Part shown: one piece after another, positions 52,880 through 64,000 of the stretch
How positions within the stretch are numbered: position 1 is the stretch's first letter
Layout of the letters: the number at the start of each line of letters is the position of its first letter
NCBI RefSeq assembly: GCF_018873765.1
Contig: NC_057925.1
Coordinates: 62,132,470-62,196,469 of the forward strand
From: Telopea speciosissima
Lineage: Eukaryota; Streptophyta; Magnoliopsida; Proteales; Proteaceae
Direction: 5' to 3'
Length of the DNA stretch: 64,000 nucleotides
The notes under the pieces: model-generated
Told to the model about the DNA's origin: nothing
Seen by the model: the letters and a program-made list of their open reading frames with translations, nothing else
The model's database searches: none
Translations under genes and position numbers: made by a program

Positions 52880-53402
52880 GGCTGTCGGAGGTTGTTTGCT
52901 CCCTCTCCTGTCATCGGACGAAGCTCCACTCGCTGATCCAGTAGATCCTTGCAGATAAGTTTGAAAGTAAGTTGTGGCAGCGATTCTAGTTGTCTTCTTG
53001 CCGTCGGTTGAAGCTCCACTCGTCGATCCAGCAGACCTTTGCCGATCCGACAAGTTTGTTTGAAAGTAGGCTGTGGCAGTGTGTCGTCACGCGTGAGCAC
53101 TTTGACGTTGTCTTTTCGGCACGTATGGGGCCCCTCTATTAGCACGCATGTGCATGCGCTTAATTTTCGCTGTTTGTACAGTTTTTTTTCTAGGGAAGTG
53201 GTTGTGACCCATCCCTTAGTCTAGATAACCCAGTCAATGGAATGTGAGACAGGGTCAATTTCCACTCTTTGGTTTTGGATACTGTTTATCCATACCTTGT
53301 GTTTATCATGTTCTCTATTTGTTTTATGTATCTTGTTTTCCTTTACTTGGCGTTGGGCCGCATGAATAAATAGCCTTCTTTCTATCATTAAAAAAAAAAA
53401 AA
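52880..53402 (+). mobile_element. Retroposon 3' end with poly-A, LINE-like
   Basis: The plus strand ends with 'gttgggccgcatgaataaat', 'agccttctttctatcatt' and an A run at 53388-53402, resembling plant L1 tails. Upstream, 52895-53075 contains an imperfect tandem repeat of about 95 bases ('gaagctccactcg', 'gatccagcaga', 'tgtggcag'). No coding domain was identified, so the class is tentative. Confidence 0.4.
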
Positions 53403-54448
53403 ATACCTGCAACCCCATTTCAGGTGACCACCTATTGAAAAAGAAAACCAGTGTTACATAAACTTAGCCTATACTTCTCTCTAAAGAAGAAGAGTTTCAA
53501 ATCTCAGGGAGAAATAACAGACAAGTGGGTTTTCTTCCCTTCTCCACTCTATTTGTTTTCTGGGGTTTAATGGATTAAAAAATTCCAGAAGACCAATCAT
53601 GTCGTCTTCTGTATGGTTTAATTGAGGCATCCAGACAAAGAAGAGCACGTTCACTGTGTCTCTTCAATTTGAAAACAGAAATACAAAGTAGTGATTGACC
53701 CAGATCGATTTGTTTAATCTCGAATACCAATGAAGCACAGAGAGAGATTGATAGACAGAGAGGAACAAAGGGAGTTAAGAGACAATGAAAGAGATCATGG
53801 GAGGAAGGTATGTGGGGGTGTGGGTCTTTGTATGTACATACCCTCCTGCTTTCTCCACATAAATACTCTGTTCTCATTATCACACTCTCTGTTTCTGTTT
53901 ACTTTTTTTTTCCTTCCAAATTCTTCTATGTTTTCAATCTCTTCTTTCTTTACTCCCTCCCTTATTTTCTCTGTTTTTTTTTTTTCAACTAGAGCTCAAG
54001 CTTTGGGTTTACTTTCCATGAATCCCACACTGGCCACACATTCTAAAGTAACAAGAAGAACAAATCCCTCTCCTTCCCTTATCAGCGAGCTCAACAATCT
54101 CAACTTCTTTCCTTACTTCCTTTACGCTCAAATCTTGTAGCTTCCATCAGGAACCCAATCAAAAACTTGAAATCCAGTTCAGAGTTTAGACCTCTCCCTT
54201 ATGATTCAGTGGAAACAGTGATTTCTCTCGCAGGGCAGTCTCGCCTGCTATGGAAAATAAATTACACACACCCTACCATTAGTCAAGAGCTGTTAGTCAA
54301 TTGTGTTTACCTTGTACACAATACGTCGATACATGCAAAAAAAAAAAGACAAAAATAAAATTCATATAGAAAACAACTCATCAAGAGCTTTTTCCTAGAG
54401 TTCTATTCTTTTTGCTTTCTTGGAAAAGGTTCTTTGAACAAGTGGTAG
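53403..54448. other. Intergenic, transcript-like but unassigned
   Basis: A TATA-like 'acataaatac' near 53858 is followed by a pyrimidine-rich stretch to about 53990, and a plus-strand frame (53730-54140) ends with 'MNPTLATHSKVTRRTNPSPS' and 'LISELNNLNFFP'. The layout looks like a promoter and leader, but no family, splice continuation or known small-RNA precursor was recognised. Confidence 0.3.
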
Positions 54449-55790
54449 GGGTGTCAATTGATCTGGTTCGGGTCTCTAAGTCGGATTCTTTAATGGTTTC
54501 GGCCTTAAGGGGTTAAAGATCAACACTGGACCAATAAGCTAATCAGTTCCAAACCTGAGATCTAGGACCATTAACTAATGGGTGGGTCGATTTCGGGTCC
54601 TACATGGTTCCAAGCAATCCAAAATAATAATAAAAAAATCTCTTAACACATGCTATATAAAACAACAACAACGATAACAACAACAACAAACTCAAACTTA
54701 TGCCAACTTAATGGGTCGGCTACATGGATCCAATTAAAACAACATAGGGGAAATTGAGGTCTACACAAAAAAATGAGGACGAAGAGATAGGGGACAGAGG
54801 GATGGAAAATAAGATGAGAAATGATGGATGGAAAATAAAATAAAAAGAAAGATTATTTGCCTCTTCTTTTTTTTTTTTCCCACCAAAAATGGCAAATGAC
54901 AAATGATAGATGGAAAATAAAATAAAAAGAAAGATCAAACTAAGAGGAAAGAAGTACAACCCAACAAATTAGAAGAATCTCAATTAAATGGGGTCTGTTA
55001 CATCGATCCTTGCCCTCTAATAGGCTCTATCCGAGGTCATACTTGGTATAAGACCTATACTATAAATGTCCTTCCTTGCAACTTCTCCTATGATCATTTT
55101 AAGCCTACCCCTAACTTTCTGGATCCTTCAATCGAGATCATATCAAATGCTATACATATTCAATAATATTAGAATAATATATTAATTTTATTCACATGAG
55201 ATATGCAACCTACTATCATTTTTTTTTTTATCAAATCACGGAACTAGTCCATATTACCTCTTGTTTTGTACAATTAATAAATAGGAACACCACCATTCTC
55301 ATGAGTTATGATTATTTTGGGATATGTTCTTAAGTTAGTATTCCCAAATGGACCCTTAAATTAAGAATCATATCTTTGGTAAAATAGCATTTGAAACAAG
55401 TGGTACTAATGAAAATGTAAAACTAATAAAAATAAAGGGTTTGACCTTAGCTCTCATGACCTAAAGTCTTAAGAATTATATAATATATAGGGTTAGGATG
55501 TGAACTTGTTCCGGTTCCGATAGTTCCTAAATGGTCTATCAGTTTTGGAACTGCTGGAGGCCAATAAATTAATAGGTAGATCTGTAACCAAACCAATAAC
55601 TTAGCAATAGATCCAGAACCGAACCAAGTTAGGATGTGAATTTGTTCAAGTTCCAACGGTTCCTAAATGGTCTATCGGTTTTGGAACCGTTGGGAGACCA
55701 ATAACTTAGCTGTAGATCTAGAACCAGAACAATAAGCTATTGGGTGAGTTGGTTCCGCTCCGATTCTGACCCAAATTTAACACCCTTAGT
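54449..55790. repeat. Composite of hAT-like ends and dispersed CAA-end repeat, copy 3
   Basis: TAGGGGTGTCAATTGATCTGG at 54449 (first 20 bases) and 'aatttaacacccttag' near 55775 are inverted, as if ends of one decayed hAT-like element about 1.3 kb long. Inside, 54660-55140 holds 'aacaacaacaacgataacaa', 'cttatgccaacttaatggg', 'ggctacatggatcc' and, after a 300-base gap, 'aggctctatccgaggtcat', the same family as 11640 and 29570. At 55500-55740 a block around 'gttcctaaatggtctatc' occurs twice. Confidence 0.4.
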
Positions 55791-56399
55791 AGAGGGTACA
55801 CTGACATGCTCTCTCTCTCTCTCTCCCTCTCCACATGAAATGACTTTTTTGTTCCTTATTTATGAAAACATTTCATCACTTCAGGGTTCTAAGGCAAGGA
55901 ATCAATATCTAAATCAGATCCAGCTAATTCTGATGATTTGATCTGCTTCATTTCGGATCGGACAAAAACAACTAAATTCATTATAAACCCTAGAAACATT
56001 GTATGGATCACACGCTCCTGAGTGGTATGAATCAGATCAGGCGGGTTGGCTGATTCCAATTCACTCTATTCAATTTTGATTTTTAAATCCGTGGTGTCGT
56101 CCCCCATTGGTGTGCTCCACTATGACGCTTGTTTAGAAAACCTTCTCCAATCTTGGTTTTAGGTATCATGGGGATCCATATTGTTCTCGGCATACTGTAT
56201 TAAATATTTTTTGAGGGATGAAGTACTATAGTTCGGGTTCAGGGCGGACTAGGACAGGCTCGTGCCGACAAGGCCAAACTTGAACTCATAGAATCTTTCG
56301 TTGTTAGTTTGATTTTGGATTAACCCATTCTCACATTGGAACCGATGGATTGACACCCATACGAGTGTGCACTAAAACCCTGTCTCCATCATTTTTTTT
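55791..56399. other. Intergenic with a decayed hAT-like copy
   Basis: A CT microsatellite lies at about 55811-55830. From about 55883 'cagggttctaaggcaagg' begins DNA rich in 'gatc' words and resembles the CAGGGTTTTAA family at 33576. The right end near 56090 is unclear. No gene is seen. Confidence 0.35.
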
Positions 56400-57966
56400 G
56401 GGAAAAGTACAAGATTAGGCACATTTGAGTTTACTCTTACCAAATTAGCCACTACTTGTTCAGCTTCACAAGATTGTATATTATTGGGTTTTACTTTACA
56501 AAACTAGCCAAAACATCATTCCATCCTTATTTACATATTCTTTATGACATTTTTGCCCCAATCCTCATCGTTTATTCCCTCCCTCTTCTTCTTCTTCTTC
56601 TTCCCTCCGGCCAACCCACTGTTTCAATCACACAACCCACCCTTGCAATCCCTCCTGCGCCACCCCGTTCTTCCTTCCTCCCATCTCCCTACTCACGGTT
56701 TGGATCGTCTCGGATTAGCAGGAAGCCAAAAACCCCTCAAATTACCGCCGTGTTGCCATCGTTAACAAGGAAGACGACCTTCAATCTTCAAAGTGAAATT
56801 AACTTTGAAACATTTTTCGTTCTTTCTCTCTCTTTCTCTGCAACTCCAACCTCCACCACTAGGTTATTTCTACTCAAGGACTTGAATTTAGATAGATCCA
56901 TCATTCCTGCTAATGCTGTCAAACCACCTCCATCTCCATGACCACCTGGATCCCAACTCATCTCTCCTCTCGGACTCATACGCACCAAGCAGCAGTACCA
57001 CTACCTCCCCAACAGTAACCCTCTCCTCTTCTTCACCATCGCCTCCTTCCTCTCCTATACTGTATCCCTCTGCTCCACCTCCTCCACTTCCTCTTTCTCT
57101 AATAACAACAAAAACGATCATGAATGATCGCCCCACCCCCACCTTCCTCTCCCCTTTCAGTTTATTATAATAATGTCACACTTCTTTCTAGTTTCTTCTG
57201 TCGATCAATCCCATCTCAAACTCGTCAATAGCGTATCCAATTCTTCTTCCTCTTCTCTTTTTCAATCCTTTTTCTTCCAATAGAATATTATAGAATATTC
57301 AAAAGGAAAAGACGAAAAGAGCCGAGAGGAAATGGGATTATGTAGCCATCTGAACGGCGTCTCCTCGAATTCGATCCCGATGTGTTGGTAATCGGGGCAA
57401 ACTGGTTGCGCTATTTGCGATCCTTGCTTATTGGGTTCCTCCAATCGATCGGTTTATCGAGATTTAACATGGTGGATGAGGTCGCCGGCGATGGCCTTTT
57501 CGGTCCACTGGGCTCCGGCTTGGCTTGGCTGGCCTAGTCATATTGGCTGAGCAGTTTAATGTAAACCGAGTCCTCTCTTACTCTGAGTATGGGGAGGAAG
57601 AAGCAGCCTCTAGCGGCATCGGCGGAAGCGGATTCGATATTTTTAGATTCCGTTGTGTGCTTGTGTAGGTTCACGAATGGAGAGCAGGGGGTGGGTTCGG
57701 CGGTTGAATGGTGGGTTGGCCTGTGGGATTGCAGGGGTTACATAAGAAGAAAGATGAAAGTAAGAAGAAGAGGTAGGGAATAAACAGATAAAATATGAAT
57801 TGGGGCAAAAATGTCATAAACAATATGTAAATATGGATGGAGTACTGTTTTGGCAAGTTTTGTAAATTAAAACCCAAAAGTATACAATCTTGTAAAGCTA
57901 AACATGTCATGTTGTAGATAATTTGGTAAGAGCAAACTCAAAAGTGTCTAATCTCGTAATTTTCCC
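56400..57966. mobile_element. Pack-MULE-like element, about 170-base inverted ends, GC-richer interior
   Basis: The left end GGGAAAAGTACAAGATTAGG and the inverted right end (GGGAAAATTACGAGATTAGA on the reverse strand) stay alike for about 170 bases, through 'gagtttactcttaccaaatt', 'ttacaaaactagccaaaaca' and 'gacatttttgccccaat'. It sits in T runs on both sides (T8 before, T10 after), which are both a plausible target duplication and a known Mutator preference. The interior (56575-57785) is richer in G and C, with proline/serine-coding CT-rich DNA at 56600-57160 and GC-rich DNA at 57330-57720. No transposase motif was found. Neither internal part was traced to a parent gene. Confidence 0.75.
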
Positions 57967-58130
57967 TTTTTTTTTTGTTGCTGAGAAGTTGACTATTGGA
58001 TTTTTATTGTTGACCTGAACATAACTGCCATGGGTAAATTGGTAATCAGATCCGACGGCAATAAGTATAAGATCGGCAATGGTGGTTCGTTTGAGTAAAC
58101 GATTGTCATAGATCTCTCACTACATAACAT

Positions 58131-58132
<2 letters not shown>

Positions 58133-58195
<63 letters not shown>

Positions 58196-58262
58196 ACTCA
58201 TAACGTCTGTCACGCGAGAGAGAGAGAGAGAGAGAAAGAACTCATAACGTCTGTCACGCGTC
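58133..58262. repeat. GA microsatellite and small tandem duplication upstream of the importin gene
   Basis: A pure GA tract runs from about 58133 to 58193. A following block 'aaagaactcataacgtctg' with 'tcacgcg' is repeated once, separated by a second GA tract (58217-58236). The block lies about 370 bases before the importin ATG, in its promoter or leader. Confidence 0.85.
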
Positions 58263-58629
58263 GATGCAACGACTCTCACGTCACGACTCACGAGCGCCCA
58301 CTAAAAGCATAATCCCCCAGACGCGGTGGGACTTTCACCGTTGTTCAGACTCAGATTCACCCGCGTCGTTTCCCTCCAAAATAGATAAAATCATAAAACA
58401 TTACTTTACCCAAATAAACCCTCCAAAGCACTCTTTTAAGCCTTAAATAAAAAACACAAAAACAAACAAAACCCTTCTCTTCCGCACTGTCGCCTCGGAG
58501 GCAAAGCGTGAGAGCAAGAAAGGGAGATAGTCGCCTCCATCTCTATCTGTCTTTCTATCTATCCATTTATCTTTTCTCCTCATCGCCTCACACCTTCCCT
58601 CACTCACTGCAAAACCCTAATTAGCTTCT

Positions 58630-61600
58630 ATGGATTTCGAGTCGTCTCAGCTCCAACAAGCTCAGGTGGCTGCCATCCTCGGCCCCGATCCTGCTCCATT
58701 CGAAACCCTTATTTACCATCTCATGTCCTCTGGGAACGAACAGCGATCGCAGGCTGAGGCTATATTCAATCTATGCAAACAGAATCATCCCGATGCGTTG
58801 TCCCTCAAGCTCGCTCATCTTCAATCCTCCCCTCAGGTCGAGCTCCGTGCCATGTCTGCGATTCTCCTTCGTAAGCAGCTCACCCGCGATGATTCCTACA
58901 TCTGGCCGCGTCTCTCTCCTTCTACGCAATCCACTCTCAAATCTCACCTTCTTTCTTGCGTTCAAAGAGAAGATGCTAAGACAATATCCAAAAAGCTCTG
59001 CGATACGGTTTCCGAGCTCGCCTCGGGAATCCTTCCTGATGGTGGGTGGCCTGAGCTTCTCCCCTTTATGTTCCAGTGTGTCACCTCCGATTCCCCTAGG
59101 CTTCAAGAGTCCGCTCTTCTGATGTTTGCCCAGTTGTCACAGTACATAGGGGAAACCCTAATTCCCCACCTCAATACTCTCCATTCCGTCTTCCTTCAGT
59201 GCTTGGCTTCTTCCTCTAATTCTGATGTACGGATTACCGCACTTGGTGCTGCTATTAATTTCATTCAGTGCCTGTCGAGCCCCTCAGACCGTGATCGGTT
59301 CCAAGACCTATTGCCGGTGATGATGCAGACTTTGACGGAAGCACTGAATGGTGCTCAAGAGGCGACTGCTCAAGAAGCACTTGAGCTGTTGATTGAGTTG
59401 GCTGGAACGGAGCCCAAGTTCTTGAGGCGGCAGCTGGTCGACGTAGTTGGTTCCATGCTGCAAATTGCAGAGGCCGATTCCCTCGAGGAGGGGACACGTC
59501 ATCTTGCCATTGAATTCGTGATCACGCTTGCCGAGGCCAGGGAGAGAGCTCCTGGGATGATGCGAAAACTGCCACAGTTCATAAGTAGATTATTTTCGAT
59601 CTTGATGAAAATGCTTCTGGATATCGAAGACGATCCTGCGTGGCACAATGCCGACACTGAAGATGAGGATGCTGGGGAGACCAGTAATTACAGCGTTGGC
59701 CAGGAGTGCTTGGATCGGTTGTCTATCTCATTGGGTGGGAATACGATCGTTCCTGTTGCGTCGGAGCTCTTGCCTCAATACTTGGCTGCTCCTGAGTGGC
59801 AGAAGCACCATGCAGCGCTCATCACCCTAGCTCAGATTGCAGAGGGATGCTCAAAGGTATTTAAGCTGCTCTGTACTTTAATTCTGATTCCAAAATTCTT
59901 AGTCATCATATTTCCTTCTTCTTCTTTTTTTGGGTAGAAATCATATTTCCTTCTTTGATGTTCGTTTTTTTTAATTATTAAAGTAATTTTCTGTTTGTAA
60001 AGTTGTTCCTCTTTATTGTCTTATTGTTATTATGTTTTACTCCTTTTTGATATATGATTATAAAGAATAACTTTAGTATGTTCTTCATCTTCTAAGTTGT
60101 TATGTTTTACTCTTTGTTTGATATATGATTATAAAGAATAGCTTTTGATGTTCATCTTCTATCGCACTTGATGCAGGTAATGATAAAAAATCTCGAGCAA
60201 GTGGTGAACATGGTTTTGAATTCATTTCAAGATCCCCACCCACGTGTGAGATGGGCAGCTATTAATGCAATTGGGCAACTGTCTACGGACTTGGGACCAG
60301 AGTTGCAAACACAATATCACCAACGGGTGCTGCCTGCACTAGCCGCAGCGATGGATGATTTTCAAAATCCCAGAGTACAGGTGAGTGGATCTTAGTGGTT
60401 TATACTTTATATTTGGGTGCTAATTTTTCTCGTGGACTTGATTCTTATGCATTTTTGTAGAAGAGTGAAGTATTTTGAATCGTATGCACTGCAAGCTTAT
60501 ATAACTTATTATGGTGGTTGTTTTCCTAAGTCAAGTATGCCGATTCTATACTCTGAGTGAATTATTTTGAATTGATTCTCACTTTTGGAGCCTCATGGTT
60601 ATTTTCCATGTGCAATTTATGAAATGACGATTATTTTCTATACTTCTGGGTATGTTATTAATCTATTTTTTAAAGTAAACATGTGTAGGGGCCTTGTTTG
60701 GTTTGTTGTGTAGGTCAAGTGATGTGCTTTGGCTTTGGTGAGTACATGCACATTAAGTGCATGCATACAGTGATGGCGGAGCTTGATTATGTATTAAGCC
60801 ATATTTGGGACTTATCTGTCAAAAAAGGGACTTAAATCTGGGAAGAAGATGGTCGGGTGTTATGATTTTCTTCAGCCTTGGCCTCAGTTATTTGAACTTA
60901 TCAAATTATTGATATTACAAGCCTGGAGAACTACGAATATTAAGTGGTGGTTTTCCACAGACCACAATGGTCACACTAAGCCCTTCATTCATTCTACAAT
61001 GCAATGTCATATAATGAAAGCAAAGGAACCAGAAAGGTCTAACATAGAAAGTCCACGGTGAGAACATTTAGCAATAAAGTATGCCATTATTAACTTGAAC
61101 ATGCGGTCAAGAACTCTTTTGATAGTGTACTCAAATATATAGTCTGTAAGGTTAAAATGGGTATGGACGTCTAGCTGTGCAGTCTGCCTTATTGTATGTG
61201 CTTGAGCAGACAATGGGTGGTGATACACCGCATCTAATAAATCAGAACAAGAAGTTTTATGGTTTTGGAGGATTTGACACATCGCATACCCATACTGCAC
61301 TCACAAAGGGAGGTGCTTCGGGGTAGTACATTGGGATGTATCCATTACATGGATACTACTTTATTAATATTATGTTTAGTGCGGGTCTTATTATGTTGCA
61401 TTTGCTTTTGCATTCACATTTTTTTTCTTTGGGCAATAAAATTTGTCATTAGAAACAAACAGATTAGTCATCTTACCATGAGGTTTACTGTCCTCAGTAA
61501 TTTTTGAGTGTTGTTTATTTTTTTCTCTTCCTAGTATGATTCTGGGCCCCAACATATGTTTGGGTATATTTTTCTTCTAATTTTATGCCAAGTTTCTAAC

Positions 61601-64000
61601 AGCTAAGGTGAGAGTGGCCTTTGTGGGTCCTTGACTTCCCCCCCCCCCTCTTTTTTTCTTCTTCTTTCTATGGCATGTATACTTACTCTGATCTTTCTGT
61701 TTATTAGTCATATTAGTGTGGCCCAAGGTTCAAAATCCAGGTATCGGACTCGGGATTGGTCATGGCCGAAACCTTTCCAGATCGGTAAAAAAACCCCCCA
61801 AAATCGTTTTTTTATGGATCGGGTCATGTATCGGCTAGAGTTGGTGGGTGTTGTGATCTCGGGATCGGATCGGCCGATATTACCTGGATCGGATCGGTCA
61901 AAATCGGTTGGTATCGGTCAATATCGGTCGGTATCAGTCAAGATAATGTAAAAAACTAAAAAAAATACTTAAAAACTTCGAAAAAATAAAAAAAAATTCA
62001 GTTGGATCGGATCGGCCGATACAACTGAGTTGGGCGATCCAATCAACGATCCAGTCAAACCATGTTGTATCGGTCAAATTTTGGGATCTGCCTCGACTGA
62101 TAGTGATCCGATCCGGCCAATATCGGCTGATCCGATCCGGCCAATATTGGCTGATCCGATCCGATACCTCAAACCATGGTGTGACCCTTTACCATTTACA
62201 TGTTTTTGTTTGTTTGTTTGTTTTGTTTGCCATACATTTTTTATACTGCTAATAGCTCCTCATATTATGTTAAGGTATTTGCTACATAGTTTGTAGATCC
62301 TTTAAGATGGAAAATTGGCCGCATATTGTTGTCTGAGATTTATCTTATTGACCAGCACTCAGTTTATGTTTCTAAACATATTTTGTCTGTCTAATGCATT
62401 TGTTTTTTGTTTTTTTTTGGAGGGGGGGCATCTATGACTATCTTATACCTTTACTCTGCTTACTCGGCCAGAACATTTGTCTTACTGTTATCTTCAAATC
62501 TTTTGAACTCTATAGGCACATGCTGCTTCAGCAGTCCTCAACTTCAGTGAAAACTGTACACCAGATATCTTAACACCTTATTTGGATGGGATAATAAGCA
62601 AATTGCTTGTACTCCTACAGGTATGTCTTTGTTGATTGTTCCTTCTTGTATGCCAGATGCTCACTGACATGCAAACATGGTTATGAGCATTTTTATACTT
62701 ATGTACTTACTTCCTGTGTCCCTAGATGATTCTCTTTTGGAAAAAAAACCTAAAGTTAAAGGAGAAGTGGTTAAAGCATTAAAAGACCCAATATTTTCCA
62801 AAATTGTCCTTCCATTAGTTGGGTAAAAATGCTTTTCAAATTGGATAACAAATGCAAGGGTTAATGTGGTAGGATCTCCTAAGAATTCATTACTTAATTT
62901 GTGTAATGGACCAACACTTTGGGTCCAAAAAAAAAAAGAAGGAAAGGAGGACTTTTTTTACGCAGTGGAAGGAGTATTTTTTATGTTTACTTATAGAATT
63001 TTATTTACACATGTACAAACATGTCAATGTACCAAGACATATTTTGGCCATTTAAGCCTACATATTCTGGAGGTTTATATGGTGGAGTGGATAACTATAT
63101 TGTATGTTTGGTCCAGAATGGGAAGCAAATGGTGCAAGAAGGGGCGTTGACAGCTTTAGCATCAGTTGCGGATTCATCCCAGGTAGTTACTACAATCTCG
63201 TTTACCTTATTAGTAATGCATTTTTGGTTTGAAATGATGTAGTCTTACACTTTGCATTCGTCCATAGGAACACTTCCAAAAATACTATGACGCTGTTATG
63301 CCTTATCTGAAAGCTATCTTGGTTAATGCAACTGACAAGTCTAACCGCATGCTTCGTGCCAAATCAATGGAATGCATTAGTTTGGTTGGAATGGCTGTTG
63401 GAAAGGAGAAGTTCAGGGATGATGCCAAGCAGGTGATAATGAAAAACATTTCTACTTCATTATGGCATTCATTTATGATTATAATGATCTGATAGCTGTG
63501 CAACTAAGGGCCACCCCTCAGTCAGATGTTAAAATCTCAGGCTGCCAGCGGGTGATGCTGGATTGAGTCTGAGAGTAACCACTTTGTGCAAAAAATGCTG
63601 AACGTTAGGACTGACCTCAATCCAACCCTTCTGGGTCCCTGCAAAAGTGGGAATTGCACCAGGTTTGGTCCTTTTTGATAAATGTGCAACTATTGATTTC
63701 TTAAAGTTTTCTAGAAATGAAATCAAGTTCTCACCAAATTCTTTTGACTCTTTAATTTGGTGCCAGTTGAATTAGAATTGTAGTTGATGCTATGTAGCTG
63801 TCATTGGTTTTGGATTTGGAGGATGATTAATATTAGTTGTTGCTTTGGAGCTATTATACTTCTCCAGTGTATATTTTGGATGACCACCGGATTTTTGTAG
63901 GAACACTTAGGCCTGTGGGGCTCATTTTTGGTTTTTATGGCTTTTTGAAAGGTTATGGAAGTGCTTATGGCTTTGCAAGGGTCTCAAATGGAGACAGATG
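58630..64000 (+). CDS. IPO5: Importin-5 / RanBP5-type karyopherin beta (KETCH1-like), 5' part
   Basis: Importins of this class carry ribosomal proteins and other cargo into the nucleus; the Arabidopsis homologue KETCH1 is known to import HYL1. The exons seen are 58630-59856, 60177-60380, 62516-62620, 63117-63182, 63268-63432 and 63952 onward, all phase 0 with GT-AG splice sites. About 605 of an expected 1,100 or so residues lie in the window. It begins MDFESSQLQQAQVAAILGPD; HEAT-repeat blocks include 'LLRKQLTRDDSYIWPRLSP', 'QESALLMFAQLSQYIG', 'NPRVQAHAASAVLNFSENC', 'NRMLRAKSMECISLVGMAVG' and 'VMEVLMALQGSQMETD' at the edge. An acidic loop 'NADTEDEDAGETSNYSVGQE' (about 338-357) matches the family. 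Intron 2 is 2.1 kb and carries an hAT-like insert (61724-62178). The gene runs off the window. Confidence 0.95.
61724..62178. mobile_element. hAT-like element in importin intron 2
   Basis: It begins CAAGGTTCAAAATCCAGG and 'tatcggactcggg', and ends with 'ccgatacctcaaaccatg', whose reverse reads CATGGTTTGAGGTATCGG. GTGTGGCC at 61716-61723 and GTGTGACC at 62179-62186 form an 8-base target duplication with one mismatch. The interior is dense in 'ggatcgg' and 'ccgatc' words. It belongs to the same kind of family as 33576 and 33834. Confidence 0.7.

Noticed and set aside
53730-54400. Possible MIRNA precursor
   Set aside because: None of the common conserved plant miRNA sequences I compared by eye occurs here, and no strong hairpin was seen.
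61007-61300. Minus-strand 97-codon frame in importin intron 2
   Set aside because: It lies in an intron, lacks a family and is not supported by neighbouring exons.

Overview
This window is nuclear DNA from a flowering plant. The genes are plant-specific families (SOSEKI, G-type lectin receptor kinase, LOG, a plant O-fucosyltransferase-like family), introns follow GT-AG rules, the noncoding DNA is AT-rich, and it is full of MITEs, hAT-like and Mutator-like elements, L1-type LINE pieces and one Ty1/copia-type LTR element. The sequence alone does not fix the species; a eudicot or early-diverging angiosperm fits. No organellar insert, tRNA or rRNA was recognised.

Layout. 1-550 is an unexplained GC-richer tract. 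A six-exon SOSEKI polarity-protein gene lies on the minus strand (1355-3223). A single-exon SD3-1-type lectin receptor pseudokinase is at 7811-10291. From 10.3 to 20.7 kb there is no intact gene: this stretch holds an hAT-like element nested in a local duplication (15889-17400), Mutator-type and foldback MITEs, a UDP-glycosyltransferase fragment (19056-19217) and a long inverted repeat (19657-20290). A very small two-exon gene for the serine palmitoyltransferase small subunit follows (20729-21795). An intronless O-fucosyltransferase-like gene is at 26448-28124. Only the first two exons of a LOG cytokinin-activating enzyme are present on the minus strand (29990-30323).

The right half holds three conserved housekeeping-type genes on the plus strand: ribosomal protein S5/uS7 (34269-40657, its first intron carrying a non-autonomous copia-type element), a seven-exon WD40 protein of the WDR44-like class (44502-50723), and the 5' part of an importin-5/KETCH1-type karyopherin (58630 to beyond the window end). 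Between them are two Mutator-like elements with long terminal inverted repeats and non-transposase interiors (42611-44098 and 56400-57966), plus LINE remnants at 51.8-53.4 kb.

The genes do not form a pathway; each is an independent transcription unit. What stands out is the amount of inverted-repeat DNA, the position of transposons against promoters or inside introns, and small or broken genes with short exons. Exon coordinates were assigned by hand from reading frame, splice sites and remembered family sequence. Nothing was aligned by computer.
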